A program made the translations under genes and the position numbers. A stretch of 64,000 bases of DNA from Azospirillum canadense (GTDB lineage Bacteria > Pseudomonadota > Alphaproteobacteria > Azospirillales > Azospirillaceae), in assembly GCF_025961225.1 (NCBI RefSeq), contig NZ_JAOQNG010000006.1, positions 1 to 64,000 of the forward strand. The letters run 5' to 3'. The stretch's first letter is position 1. Every line of letters starts with the position of its first letter. The notes beneath the pieces are model-generated. The model was not told the DNA's origin. It made no database searches and worked only from the letters and a program-made list of their open reading frames with translations. Below are positions 8,530 through 16,828 of the stretch, one piece after another.

Positions 8530-9948
8530 ATGAAGATATGGAAGCGGCAATCGGATCGATCTGGACGAGCTCCTCTGCGGTCACCTGGCCGGCCTCCCTC
8601 AGCACAGCGTGAGGATCGTCGGCAGTTCTGGTCGGCGATTGCAACGGGACAATCGAGCGAGGATGCGGCATCCATAGCAGGCGTGTCGCCCGCGGTGGGG
8701 GGACGTTGGTTCCGAGAGGCCGGGGGTATGCCACCAGCGAAGTTTGCGTCATCGGCGAAGCCGCCGTCGGGACGGTACTTGCAGTTTGCGGAGCGGGAGG
8801 AGATCGCGCTGCGGCGGGCCCAGGGGCTCGGCGTGCGGGAGATCGCTCGCCAGCTGGGGCGGGCGGCCTCGACCATTTCCCGCGAGCTGCGGCGCAATGC
8901 CGCCACTCGCTCGGGCGGGTTGGAGTATCGGGCAACGACCGCGCAGTGGCACGCCGACCGCTCGGCGCGCCGGCCCAAGCCGGCCAAGCTGGTGGTCAAT
9001 CCGGTTCTGCGCGCCTACGTGCAGGAGCGTCTGGCCGGCACGGTGGTTGCTCCGAACGGAGCGGCGATCCCCGGACCGGCCGTGGCCTGGAAGGCTCGCC
9101 GACACGGACCTCGGCAGGACCGGCGGTGGGGCAAGGCGTGGAGCCCCGAGCAGATCGCGCGGCGCCTGCGGCTCGACTTCCCGGAGGACCCGACGATGCG
9201 CATCAGCCATGAGGCCATCTATCAGGCGCTGTTCATTCAGGGCCGCGGAGCGTTGCGCCGCGAGTTGACCGCCTGCCTGCGGACCGGGCGGACGCTGCGC
9301 GTTCCGATGGCGCGGACCCGCAAGCGGGGCAAGTCCTTCATCACCCCGGAAGTCATGATCAGCCAACGCCCGGCGGAGGTGGCGGACCGGGCGGTGCCGG
9401 GGCACTGGGAGGGGGATCTCATCATCGGCTTGGGCGGGTCGGCGATCGGCACCCTTGTGGAGCGGACGACGCGGTTCACGATGCTGCTTCATCTGCCCCC
9501 GATGCCGGGGCACGCCAGCGGACCGCGTGTCAAGAACGGGCCGGCGCTGGCCGGCCATGGTGCCGAGGCCGTCCGCGACGCCATTGCGCGCACCATCGCA
9601 ACCTTGCCCGCCCAGCTCCGCCGGTCGCTGACCTGGGATCAGGGGGCGGAGATGGCCCAACACGCCCATATCCGGATCGACACCGGGCTTTGCGTCTACT
9701 TCTGCGATCCGCGCAGTCCGTGGCAGCGCGGCACGAACGAGAATACCAACGGCCTGTTACGCCAGTACTTCCCCAAGGGGACCGACCTCACCGTGCATGA
9801 CGCCGATACCCTGGCGGCCGTTGCCCTCGCCCTGAACACAAGACCGCGCAAAACCCTCGGCTGGAAAACTCCGGCCGAGGCGCTGGACGAACTGTTCCAA
9901 TCCATCGATAAGGGAGAGCACCAAGAGGCTGTTGCGACGACCGCTTGA
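8530..9948 (+). CDS. IS30-family transposase
   Basis: A 472-residue DDE transposase. The N-terminal half has the helix-turn-helix typical of IS30 (EREEIALRRAQGLGVREIA, then ASTISRELRRN, residues about 85-125). The catalytic triad is visible: D296 in GHWEGDLIIG, D370 in TWDQGAEM and E404 in NENTNGLLRQYFPKG. All three match the family pattern. Start 8530 is supported by AAGGAGG at 8518-8524, five bases upstream. The stop at 9946-9948 lies inside the right inverted repeat. The length is rather greater than the 380 or so residues common in the family because of an N-terminal extension that also contains a helix-turn-helix-like segment (residues 30-60). Confidence 0.95.
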   Translation: MKIWKRQSDRSGRAPLRSPGRPPSAQREDRRQFWSAIATGQSSEDAASIAGVSPAVGGRWFREAGGMPPAKFASSAKPPSGRYLQFAEREEIALRRAQGLGVREIARQLGRAASTISRELRRNAATRSGGLEYRATTAQWHADRSARRPKPAKLVVNPVLRAYVQERLAGTVVAPNGAAIPGPAVAWKARRHGPRQDRRWGKAWSPEQIARRLRLDFPEDPTMRISHEAIYQALFIQGRGALRRELTACLRTGRTLRVPMARTRKRGKSFITPEVMISQRPAEVADRAVPGHWEGDLIIGLGGSAIGTLVERTTRFTMLLHLPPMPGHASGPRVKNGPALAGHGAEAVRDAIARTIATLPAQLRRSLTWDQGAEMAQHAHIRIDTGLCVYFCDPRSPWQRGTNENTNGLLRQYFPKGTDLTVHDADTLAAVALALNTRPRKTLGWKTPAEALDELFQSIDKGEHQEAVATTA

Positions 9949-9955
9949 ATCCGCC
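9926..9955 (-). repeat. IS30 right terminal inverted repeat
   Basis: Exact inverse complement of 8484-8513. It contains the transposase stop codon and is followed by the second CCC target copy (9956-9958). Confidence 0.9.
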
Positions 9956-10839
9956 CCCCACGCGGCGTTGTGAACAGCCTTGGCGAGCATCGACCGGGCC
10001 AGACGCTCCACGCTCAGGTCTTCCAGGGCGATGACGGCGTAGCGGTCCACCAACGACCGCGAGAGCTTGTGCAGGAAGTCGCGGCGCCGGTTGGCCGTGG
10101 CCGCACTGTGGCGCGCTAAGTTCCGCCGCACCGTCGCGCGGCGCTTGGAGCTGCGTTTGCCCCGAGCGAGCGCCCGCTGAAGGCGGCGCTGTTTCCGGGC
10201 CGCACGCTTCGTCCACTGCGGCGTCTCGACCGCCTCGCCATCCAACGTGGCGATGAGCGAGGACAGGCCAACGTCAATACCGACCGACGCGCCGTCCTTG
10301 TGCGGGATTGCCGCATCGGGAAGCGTGACCTGGAAGCAGGCGAACCACTTGCCGGCGGAACGGGACAGCACGGCGGCGCCGACCGTCGCGCCGGCCGGAA
10401 GGTCGCGGTGCCACGTCACCTTGATGTCGCCCGGAATGCCAACGATGCCGAGGCGCTTGCTCTTGCGGAGGGTCAGGCCGTCGCCGACGCGGAACTCCGC
10501 GCTGTCGAACATGCTCTTGGCGCGAAAGCGCGGGAACCCGGCTTTCGCGTTGGTCTTCCGGCGACGGAAGAAGGCGGCGAACGCCTTGTCCAACCGACGC
10601 AACACCTGCTGTTCGGCGGAGTAGCTGTAGCTGGACAGCCGCTCGTCACCGGCGCGCACCGCCTTCAGTTCGGCCGCCTGATCGACATACCGCAGCGTCC
10701 TTCCTTGCCGGCGGTACGCCTCGATGCGCTGCTGGAGGCCGGCGTTGTACAGGTCGCAGAACGCGCCAAGCATCGCCTCCAGCCCGGCGACTTGCGCGCG
10801 GTTGGGGTAAAGGCGGTGCTTGTCGCTCAGGACCGGCAT
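9956..10839 (-). pseudogene. tnpB: tnpB, 5' fragment (split by IS30)
   Basis: This is the N-terminal three quarters of a TnpB protein, starting MPVLSDKHRLYPN at 10839. It contains the first RuvC aspartate in VGIDVGLSS and the glutamate in VIALEDLSVERL, then runs into IS30 sequence after AVHNAAWG and would stop at 9757 with a foreign tail. The zinc ribbon and third RuvC residue are cut off onto 8219-8480, so nuclease activity should be lost. Its start lies four bases downstream of the tnpA stop, as usual for IS605. Confidence 0.92.
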
Positions 10840-10842
10840 CGG

Positions 10843-11241
10843 TCACTTGCCCTTCTGGCTTTCGATGTAGCGGCGGATCGTCTCGTCCGAGACGCCTCCG
10901 ACCGTTGCCGCGAAGTAGCTGCGGGACCACAGTGTCGGCAGCCGGGAGCGGAGCGCCGGGAACTCGTCACGAAGGGCTCGACTGGATTTCCCCTTCAGGC
11001 GATTGACCATCTCTGCAACGCCAAGCGTCGGATCGGCTTCAACAAAGACATGAACGTGATCCGGCCTGACGTCCAAGGCGTGGAGCGTCATACCGTACTC
11101 TTCGGCAACGTCGCAAAGAACCTCCTTCAGCCGATCATCGACCGGCGGTGTCAGGACGGAGCGGCGGTACTTCGGGCACCACACGATGTGGTACTTCAAG
11201 GAAAACACCGCTCCGGCGTTTTTGGCGTAGCGCGTTGTCAT
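10843..11241 (-). CDS. tnpA: IS200/IS605 transposase TnpA (Y1 HUH family)
   Basis: A 132-residue single-strand transposase, the normal size for the family. It shows FSLKYHIVWCPKYRR at the N-terminus, the HUH metal motif in RPDHVHVFVE, LKGKSSRALRDEFP, and the catalytic tyrosine in ETIRRYIESQ near the C-terminus. All key residues are present, so it could still act on its own ends or, in trans, on related elements. A second start at 11253 (MLLRMTTRY) is possible. Neither has a convincing ribosome site. Confidence 0.93.
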   Translation of the reverse strand: MTTRYAKNAGAVFSLKYHIVWCPKYRRSVLTPPVDDRLKEVLCDVAEEYGMTLHALDVRPDHVHVFVEADPTLGVAEMVNRLKGKSSRALRDEFPALRSRLPTLWSRSYFAATVGGVSDETIRRYIESQKGK

Positions 11242-11309
11242 ACGAAGAAGCATGCATCTGGCAGACACATAACACAAGCAGTCTTGGCCTGCGGCCAACC
11301 GCGTTTCCT

Positions 11310-11329
11310 CCGCCGCCTCAAGGCGGCGG
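11310..11329 (-). repeat. Left-end hairpin of the IS605 element
   Basis: An 8-bp perfect GC stem (11310-11317 with 11322-11329) around TCAA, upstream of tnpA. It is very similar to the hairpin at the right end of the TnpB-only element at 51.5 kb. Confidence 0.65.
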
Positions 11330-11423
11330 TCCCCACGCGGAGGATTTGATGGCTTCGCCGGGTGCCGCCATCGTATGGTGCGGGCCAAAGGACCCGCCTT
11401 CTCGACGTTTCCAGGAAGCCTCT

Positions 11424-11996
11424 ATGACCCATCCCGCTGCCCGCGTCCGCGACGCCCTGCTTGAGGCGTCCCGCAACTTTGCCGCCTTCGCCGAGCAGGC
11501 AGACTCCGTCGCGGCCGCGGCCGCGCTGATGATCGACGGCCTCAGGGCGGGCGGCAAGGTGCTGTTCTGCGGCAACGGCGGTTCGGCTGCTGATTCCCAG
11601 CACCTCGCAGCGGAGTTGACCGGGCGCTACCTGCGCGACCGCCCCCCGCTGGCGGCGGTGGCGCTGACGGTCGACACCTCCGCCCTGACGGCGATTGCCA
11701 ACGACTACTCCTATGACGAGGTGTTCGCGCGGCAGGTGCGCGGGCTCGGCCGGGCGGGCGACGTCCTCGTCGGCATCTCGACCAGCGGCAACAGCCGCAA
11801 CGTGGTTGCCGCCCTGGAGGCGGCGCGCGCCATCGGCCTGCGCACCATCGGACTGACCGGCGCCGGCGGTGGGCGGATGAAGGAACTGTGCGACGTCTGC
11901 CTGTGCGTGCCCTCCTCCGACACCCCGCGCATCCAGGAAATGCACATCGCCGCCGGCCACATGCTGTGCGAGTTGGTCGAGAACGCCTTCGTCTGA
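11424..11996 (+). CDS. gmhA: Sedoheptulose-7-phosphate isomerase (SIS domain)
   Basis: A 190-residue single SIS-domain protein that fits GmhA, which converts sedoheptulose 7-phosphate to D-glycero-D-manno-heptose 7-phosphate, the first step to ADP- or GDP-heptose. The signatures are FCGNGGSAADSQHLAAELTG, ALTAIANDY, GISTSGNSRNV and SSDTPRIQEMHIAAGHMLCE, which carries the conserved catalytic Glu/His region. Length is normal. The other heptose genes (kinase, phosphatase, nucleotidyltransferase) are not seen in this window, so they must lie elsewhere if a heptose pathway runs. Start 11424 has only a weak upstream AGGAAG. The IS605 element ends about 80 bases upstream and may have separated it from its promoter or partners. 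Confidence 0.9.
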   Translation: MTHPAARVRDALLEASRNFAAFAEQADSVAAAAALMIDGLRAGGKVLFCGNGGSAADSQHLAAELTGRYLRDRPPLAAVALTVDTSALTAIANDYSYDEVFARQVRGLGRAGDVLVGISTSGNSRNVVAALEAARAIGLRTIGLTGAGGGRMKELCDVCLCVPSSDTPRIQEMHIAAGHMLCELVENAFV

Positions 11997-12398
11997 CGCG
12001 GACTCGCCACCCGCCCGGGCGCAACGGCCAGGGCACCGCGAAAATCCGGGTGGAATGCCAAGCGGATGATGAATAAGGGAGACGTCCCGGCTCCGACCGG
12101 GGCGCCGCCTTCATGCGCAACTCATCCGATCCGCTGTTCCGTTTGCGCCCCAATGCCCGGCCGGTTGCGCCCACAGACAACCCGGCGCACCCCTATGGCT
12201 TTCGGAATCCGGCAGAGTTACGCCCGCAAACTGGCGCTCTTTCCAAAAGAATAGAAACCGAACCCCCTTAAACACTCCCATCTGGAGGCGAATGCTTCCG
12301 GATAGCCTTTCTCTCGAATAATTGTTCTCCTCGAATTCATTCTGAAATAAAGAGCCATCCGCTCCGCGCGGCCCATCTTTGTTTCGGAATACCGAGCG
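11997..12398. other. Intergenic region upstream of the serralysin gene
   Basis: About 400 bases with no credible gene. The last 160 bases (12240-12398) are clearly AT-richer than the surroundings and probably hold the promoter of the protease gene, but no -35/-10 pair stands out and no strong ribosome site precedes the ATG at 12399. Confidence 0.5.
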
Positions 12399-14162
12399 AT
12401 GAGCGCAATTGATTACACGTATCCCGTATCCGGGGTTACCGCGAGCGGCAACATCACAAGCGATTCCTTGTTGTCGGGCTACAAATGGGGGACAGACGGC
12501 ACCCCCGGCACGGGCGTTTCCCTGACCTATTCTTTCGGCGTGGCCGGGCTCTCCGCCTACCGCGACGGCTACGCCACGCCGGATCCCAGCAGCGCTTGGA
12601 CCTTGTCCGGCGCGGCCGAGGCGGCAATCCGCCAGGCGATCGGCGCCTGGAGCACGGTGGCGAACATCAACTGCACCGAGGTCGCCGACACGGCCACCTC
12701 CTGCGGCGATCTCCGCATCGGCGGCAGCGCGTCGCCGGCAGTCGCCTACACGGTCATGCCGGGAGCCGACCTGCCCGAAGGGGGGGACGTCTGGTTCGGC
12801 ACCACCTTCGCCGATCCTTCTCTGTCCTGGAGCGGCGGCTCCTACGCCTACCTCACCGCCCTGCACGAGGTCGGGCACGCGCTCGGCCTGAAGCACACGC
12901 ACGAGGACGGCGGGGCCGCCTTTCCAGCGGCCCCCACGGCCATCGACAGCCAGCTCTACAGTGTGATGAGCTACAAGTCCTTCGTCGGGGCGTCGCCGAC
13001 AACGGGTTATTGGCAGGACCGCTTCGCCACCACGCCGATGATCGACGACATCCAGGCGATGCAATACCTGTACGGCGCCAACATGGCGACCAACGCCGGC
13101 GACACCGTCTATTCCTGGGCGCCGGGCCAGGCGATCTTCGAGACCATCTGGGACGGCGGCGGGAACGACACCATCAGCTGGGCCAACCAGACGACCGCCG
13201 CCCAGATCGACCTGCGCCCCGGCCATTACAGCGACTTAGGACCCGCTTGGTCGTCGGGATTCCTCCTGGAGCCGAGGACGCTCGGCATCGCCTACGATTG
13301 CTGGATCGAGAACGCGGTCGGCGGAGCGGGCGACGACCTCCTGATCGGCAACGAGCGCGACAACCTCCTGGTCGGCGGCGCCGGCAACGACACGCTGACC
13401 GGCGGCGGCGGCAACGACACGCTGGACGGCGGCGACGGGATCGACATGGCCGTGTTCGAAAACCCGCCCGAGGCCTACAGCATTATGCATAACGGCGCCG
13501 GCGAGGTGACCGTCGCGAATTCGCAGGGCACGGTCACCCTGCGCAGCATCGAGCGGCTGTCCTTCGGCGACATGACACTCGCCCTCAACCCCGACGCCCA
13601 GGCCGGGACCGTGCCCACCACCTTCTACGCGGTGGCCGACGGCGCGACCGGCAAGGGCATCCTGCAGGAAGCCTCGTCCTATTCCGGTCCCCTGTCGTCC
13701 CTGCAATGGCAATGGATCGGCAGCGGCGCCGGCGAGGTGATCGCCGGCAGCGCCGGCAACGACTTTATCAACGGCCTGGGTGGCGACGACGCCATCGACG
13801 GCGGGGCCGGCGACGACGTGCTCGACGGCGGCACGGGGTCGAACTTCCTCACCGGCGGCGCGGGCAAGGACACCTTCTTCGTCGACGGCCGCACCGGGCT
13901 GCCGGTCTGGTCCACCGTGACGGACCTGGAGGCGGGCGAGACGGTCACCGTCTGGGGCTGGCAGGACGGCCGGTCGACCCTCTCCTGGGCGGAGATGAAC
14001 GGGGCCGACGGCTACAAGGGCGCCACCGCCCAGATTGACATCGACGGGGACGGGCGCATCGACGCCAGCCTGACGCTGGCCGGCAAGGCGGTCGGCGCGG
14101 TCGCGGCGCTGCCTGGCACCGTGCAGGGCAACGGCTATCTCGGGCTTTGGCTGCAAGGATAA
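12399..14162 (+). CDS. Serralysin-like RTX metalloprotease (M10 family)
   Basis: A 587-residue secreted zinc protease. It has the full zinc motif HEVGHALGLKH (H156, E157, H160, H166) and the Met-turn SVMSY (Met190), which together define metzincins of the serralysin/M10 type. Calcium-binding GGxGxD repeats appear in two blocks, about residues 307-350 (GGAGNDTLTGGGGND) and 446-490 (GLGGDDAIDGGAGDD), and the C-terminus ends in a hydrophobic segment as expected for a type I signal. There is no N-terminal signal peptide, which also fits type I export. The likely exporter genes are at 18.6-22.2 kb. The region between the RTX blocks (370-440) has no assigned role. No serralysin inhibitor gene is seen nearby. 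Confidence 0.92.
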   Translation: MSAIDYTYPVSGVTASGNITSDSLLSGYKWGTDGTPGTGVSLTYSFGVAGLSAYRDGYATPDPSSAWTLSGAAEAAIRQAIGAWSTVANINCTEVADTATSCGDLRIGGSASPAVAYTVMPGADLPEGGDVWFGTTFADPSLSWSGGSYAYLTALHEVGHALGLKHTHEDGGAAFPAAPTAIDSQLYSVMSYKSFVGASPTTGYWQDRFATTPMIDDIQAMQYLYGANMATNAGDTVYSWAPGQAIFETIWDGGGNDTISWANQTTAAQIDLRPGHYSDLGPAWSSGFLLEPRTLGIAYDCWIENAVGGAGDDLLIGNERDNLLVGGAGNDTLTGGGGNDTLDGGDGIDMAVFENPPEAYSIMHNGAGEVTVANSQGTVTLRSIERLSFGDMTLALNPDAQAGTVPTTFYAVADGATGKGILQEASSYSGPLSSLQWQWIGSGAGEVIAGSAGNDFINGLGGDDAIDGGAGDDVLDGGTGSNFLTGGAGKDTFFVDGRTGLPVWSTVTDLEAGETVTVWGWQDGRSTLSWAEMNGADGYKGATAQIDIDGDGRIDASLTLAGKAVGAVAALPGTVQGNGYLGLWLQG

Positions 14163-14264
14163 CCGCGGCACGGGACATTCAGACGCGTTGCCCGGGACGG
14201 GCGGTCCCGCTACTCTCCGGCCCGCGCTCCCGCCCTCTTGCAACGTCCAGGACGTCCGCCGCCC

Positions 14265-15941
14265 GTGCCCAACGCCGCGATCTATTTCCACCCCGAAGGC
14301 TATGAAACCGCACGGACGGACCTGAAAGGCCGCCACGTGGCCGGCGAGTCCTTTCTCATCGGCTTCTTCCGGCATTCGGGCCTGGATCGCTTCGCCTGCC
14401 ACGTCGACCAGCCGGAGCTGGCGCGCCTGTTCGCGGATCTCGCCGCCCGCCACGCGCCGGGGCGGCAGGTCGCGCTCTACCCCACGTCCGAGCCGTCGAA
14501 GCTCGCCGCGGTGGGGTGCCTGTTCGTGCCGGGGCCGAGCATCGACCATTTCGCCTGGCGCAGGCGCTCCCGCGATCAGCGTGGCTACAGCCTGTGTGGC
14601 ATCACCCACACCACGTCAGAATCCCCGGACAACCTAGGCGCCTTGGCGACTGCGCCGCTGCAGCCGTGGGACGCGGTGATCTGCACCTCCCAGGCGGCGC
14701 GCGCGTCGGTGGAGGCGGTCCTGCACCCCTACGCGGAGTATCTGCGCGACCGGCTGGGCGCCGCCGAGGTGCCGCTGCCGAACCTGCCGGTGGTGCCGCT
14801 CGGCGTGGACACAGACGTCTTCCGCTTCGACCCGGCGGTACGCGCGGCGGAGCGCGCGGCGCTCGGCATCGGCGAGGGCGAGGTGGCGGTGCTGTTCATG
14901 GGCCGCCTCAGCTTCCACGCCAAGGCGCACCCGCTTCCCATGTATTTGGCGCTGGAACGCGCCGCCCGCCTGACGGGCAAGCGCATCCACCTGATCCAGG
15001 CGGGCTGGTTCGGCAACGACGCCATCGCCGCCGCCTTCACCGAAGGGGCCCGGCGCTACTGCCCCAGCGTCAACGCGATCTTCCTGGACGGTCGCAAGCC
15101 CGAGGTGCGGACCCGTGTCTGGGCCGCAGCCGACCTGTTCACCTCGCTGGTGGACAACATCCAGGAAACCTTCGGCATCACCCCGGTGGAGGCGATGGCC
15201 GCCGGCTTGCCCTGCGTCGTAACCGACTGGAACGGCTACCGCGAGACCGTGCGCCACGGCGTGGACGGTTTCCGCGTGCCCACCGTCCTGCCGCCGCCGG
15301 GCGCCGCCGCCGACTTCGCCGACCGCTACGCCGCCGGGCTGGACAACTACGACCACTACATCGGCCGCACCTCCCAGGTCACCGCCGTGGACGTGCAGGC
15401 GGCGGCCGAGGCCTACGCCCGGCTGGTTGCCGACGAGAGCCTGCGTCGCCGGATGGGCGAATCCGGGCGCGCCCGCGCCGCCCTGTTCGACTGGCGGGCG
15501 ATCATCCCGCAGTACCTGGAGATCTGGCGCCAGCTGGCCGACATCCGCCGCCACGCGCAGGAGCGCGCGCCGCGCGCGCCCGGGGAGGACGGCAACCCGC
15601 TGCGCCCCGACCCGCTGCGGATGTTCCAGGCCTACCCGACGCGCGTGCTGGAACCGGGGCTCCGGCTGGTGCGCGCCGACGGCGCCACGCGGGCGGCCGT
15701 CGGCAACGCCCTGGCGGCGCTGCAGGCCGACGCGCTGAACTCCCCGGCGCGCGGCATCCTGTCGCCGGGCGCCGACCTCGTCCTGGCGCTGGACGCCCTG
15801 GACCCTCCCGGGCGCGCGGTGGGGGATCTCATCGCCCTGGTGCCGGAGGAACGCCGGCTGCTGCTGCTGCGCAGCCTCGTCCACCTGATGAAGTTTGGCC
15901 TCATCCGCACGGTCGACCCGCTCGCCGTCCGAGAGGTTTGA
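14265..15941 (+). CDS. GT4-family glycosyltransferase
   Basis: A GT-B glycosyltransferase of 558 residues from the GTG at 14265, or 567 from a TTG at 14238. Typical GT4 features are VVPLGVDTDVFRFDP, VLFMGRLSFHAKAHPL, LIQAGWFGNDAIAAAF, and GITPVEAMAAGLPCVVTDWNGYRE with its donor-binding glutamate. About 130 residues at the C-terminus (EDGNPLRPDPLRMFQAYP onwards) lie beyond the usual domain and are helical, with no recognised family. The next gene starts 28 bases after the stop, so the two are probably co-transcribed. Substrate not predictable. Confidence 0.88.
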   Translation: MPNAAIYFHPEGYETARTDLKGRHVAGESFLIGFFRHSGLDRFACHVDQPELARLFADLAARHAPGRQVALYPTSEPSKLAAVGCLFVPGPSIDHFAWRRRSRDQRGYSLCGITHTTSESPDNLGALATAPLQPWDAVICTSQAARASVEAVLHPYAEYLRDRLGAAEVPLPNLPVVPLGVDTDVFRFDPAVRAAERAALGIGEGEVAVLFMGRLSFHAKAHPLPMYLALERAARLTGKRIHLIQAGWFGNDAIAAAFTEGARRYCPSVNAIFLDGRKPEVRTRVWAAADLFTSLVDNIQETFGITPVEAMAAGLPCVVTDWNGYRETVRHGVDGFRVPTVLPPPGAAADFADRYAAGLDNYDHYIGRTSQVTAVDVQAAAEAYARLVADESLRRRMGESGRARAALFDWRAIIPQYLEIWRQLADIRRHAQERAPRAPGEDGNPLRPDPLRMFQAYPTRVLEPGLRLVRADGATRAAVGNALAALQADALNSPARGILSPGADLVLALDALDPPGRAVGDLIALVPEERRLLLLRSLVHLMKFGLIRTVDPLAVREV

Positions 15942-15969
15942 CGTCGGGCATCCCGGAGAGCGCCTTCGC

Positions 15970-16812
15970 ATGACAACCGACCCGGAAGGCTTCCTCGACA
16001 CGGTCGGCCGCATGGTGACGGGCTGGGCCTGGTTGCCGGCGGATCCGGGCCGGCGGCTGCGCGTCGAGGTCCTGTTCGGCGCCTCCTCTATGCGGCGGGC
16101 CAAGCCGGTGGAGACACTGGCCGACCGGCACCGCTCCGACCTGGAGGCCGCCGGCAAGGGCGATGGGCGCTGCGGCTTCGCCGTGCCGGTCCCCGCAGCC
16201 TTGGCCGAGCGGGAGCATGTGGTGGACGTGCGCCTGCCGGACTTTCCCGATGTCCGGCTGCGGGGCACCCCGCGGCGGGCCATCGTCACGCTCGGCCTCG
16301 TCACCCTGCGCGCCGTCCACCCGACGGATGCGGATGTGGAACGCTTGCGCGCGTTCCTGGTCGGCATGGTCCAGCTGAACGACGGTTCCGCCGACACTGC
16401 TGTTCCCGCCGCGGCGGACCTCCGCGCTTGGCTGGCCGGAGAGGATCGCTGCTGGCTGGTCGCGGAGCGGGACGGCCACATCGTCGGGCACTGCCGGATC
16501 GACCCGGACTGGCCCGCGCGCCCCGGCTCGGGGACCCTCGCCCTCGGCATCGAGCTGCACCCGGACGTCCGCGGACTCGGGCTGGGCCGGCAGCTCATGC
16601 TGGCGGCGCACCGCTGGGCCACCGGACGCTGCGCGCGGCTGGAGCTGGCGGTCCTGCCGCACAACGCGCACGCCCTGGCACTCTACCGCGGTTTGGGCTA
16701 CGTCGACCTGGGTCCGGCCGCCCTGCCCGAAACGGGAGAAATCCACCGCCGCATGGGCATAAAGCTGCCCGGGATGTGCGGGCCCGACCGGGCAGTCACT
16801 CTGGTGAGCTGA
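15970..16812 (+). CDS. GNAT acetyltransferase with N-terminal GW module
   Basis: A 280-residue two-part protein. Residues 5-95 form the recurring non-catalytic GW module (VTGWAWLPADPGRRLRVEV ... GDGRCGF). Residues about 110-265 are a GNAT N-acetyltransferase: LRAVHPTDADVERLRAFL, the acetyl-CoA loop in LHPDVRGLGLGRQLMLAAH, and NAHALALYRGLGYVDLG at the end. GNAT enzymes acetylate amines, so an amino-sugar in the glycan or a protein are both possible targets. The fusion to a module otherwise carried here by glycosyltransferases and a methyltransferase supports a glycan role. Start 15970 is preceded by GGAGAG. Confidence 0.85.
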   Translation: MTTDPEGFLDTVGRMVTGWAWLPADPGRRLRVEVLFGASSMRRAKPVETLADRHRSDLEAAGKGDGRCGFAVPVPAALAEREHVVDVRLPDFPDVRLRGTPRRAIVTLGLVTLRAVHPTDADVERLRAFLVGMVQLNDGSADTAVPAAADLRAWLAGEDRCWLVAERDGHIVGHCRIDPDWPARPGSGTLALGIELHPDVRGLGLGRQLMLAAHRWATGRCARLELAVLPHNAHALALYRGLGYVDLGPAALPETGEIHRRMGIKLPGMCGPDRAVTLVS

Positions 16813-16828
16813 ACCCGCCGGGCGGGCT

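Larger units (their letters stand above)
8484..9955 (+). mobile_element. IS30-family insertion sequence, 1472 bp, nested in tnpB
   Basis: The element has perfect 30-bp terminal inverted repeats (8484-8513 and 9926-9955), one transposase gene filling nearly all of it, and a 3-bp target duplication (CCC). It lies in the opposite orientation to the tnpB it interrupts. Size, short duplication and transposase type all fit IS30. Both ends and the transposase look intact, so it may still be mobile. Confidence 0.93.
8177..11345 (-). mobile_element. IS200/IS605-family element (tnpA + tnpB), interrupted by IS30; ends approximate
   Basis: A Y1-transposase gene and a tnpB lie head-to-tail on the minus strand, the standard IS605 arrangement. 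Both ends carry subterminal hairpins rather than terminal inverted repeats: one at 8186-8205 beyond the tnpB end and one at 11310-11329 beyond tnpA. The right-end boundary is placed near 8177 by the sequence reading GGAGTTGTCAC on the minus strand. The left-end boundary is less sure. No gene appears broken by the element, which lies between a methyltransferase gene and gmhA. Confidence 0.75.

Noticed and set aside
12111..13226. Minus-strand reading frame of about 370 residues opposite the protease start and its upstream region
   Set aside because: It overlaps the zinc motif region of the protease and resembles nothing; low-quality composition.
13320..13850. Short regular repeats that could be mistaken for a CRISPR array
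   Set aside because: They encode GGxGxD calcium-binding repeats in frame; there are no spacers of constant length between identical repeats.
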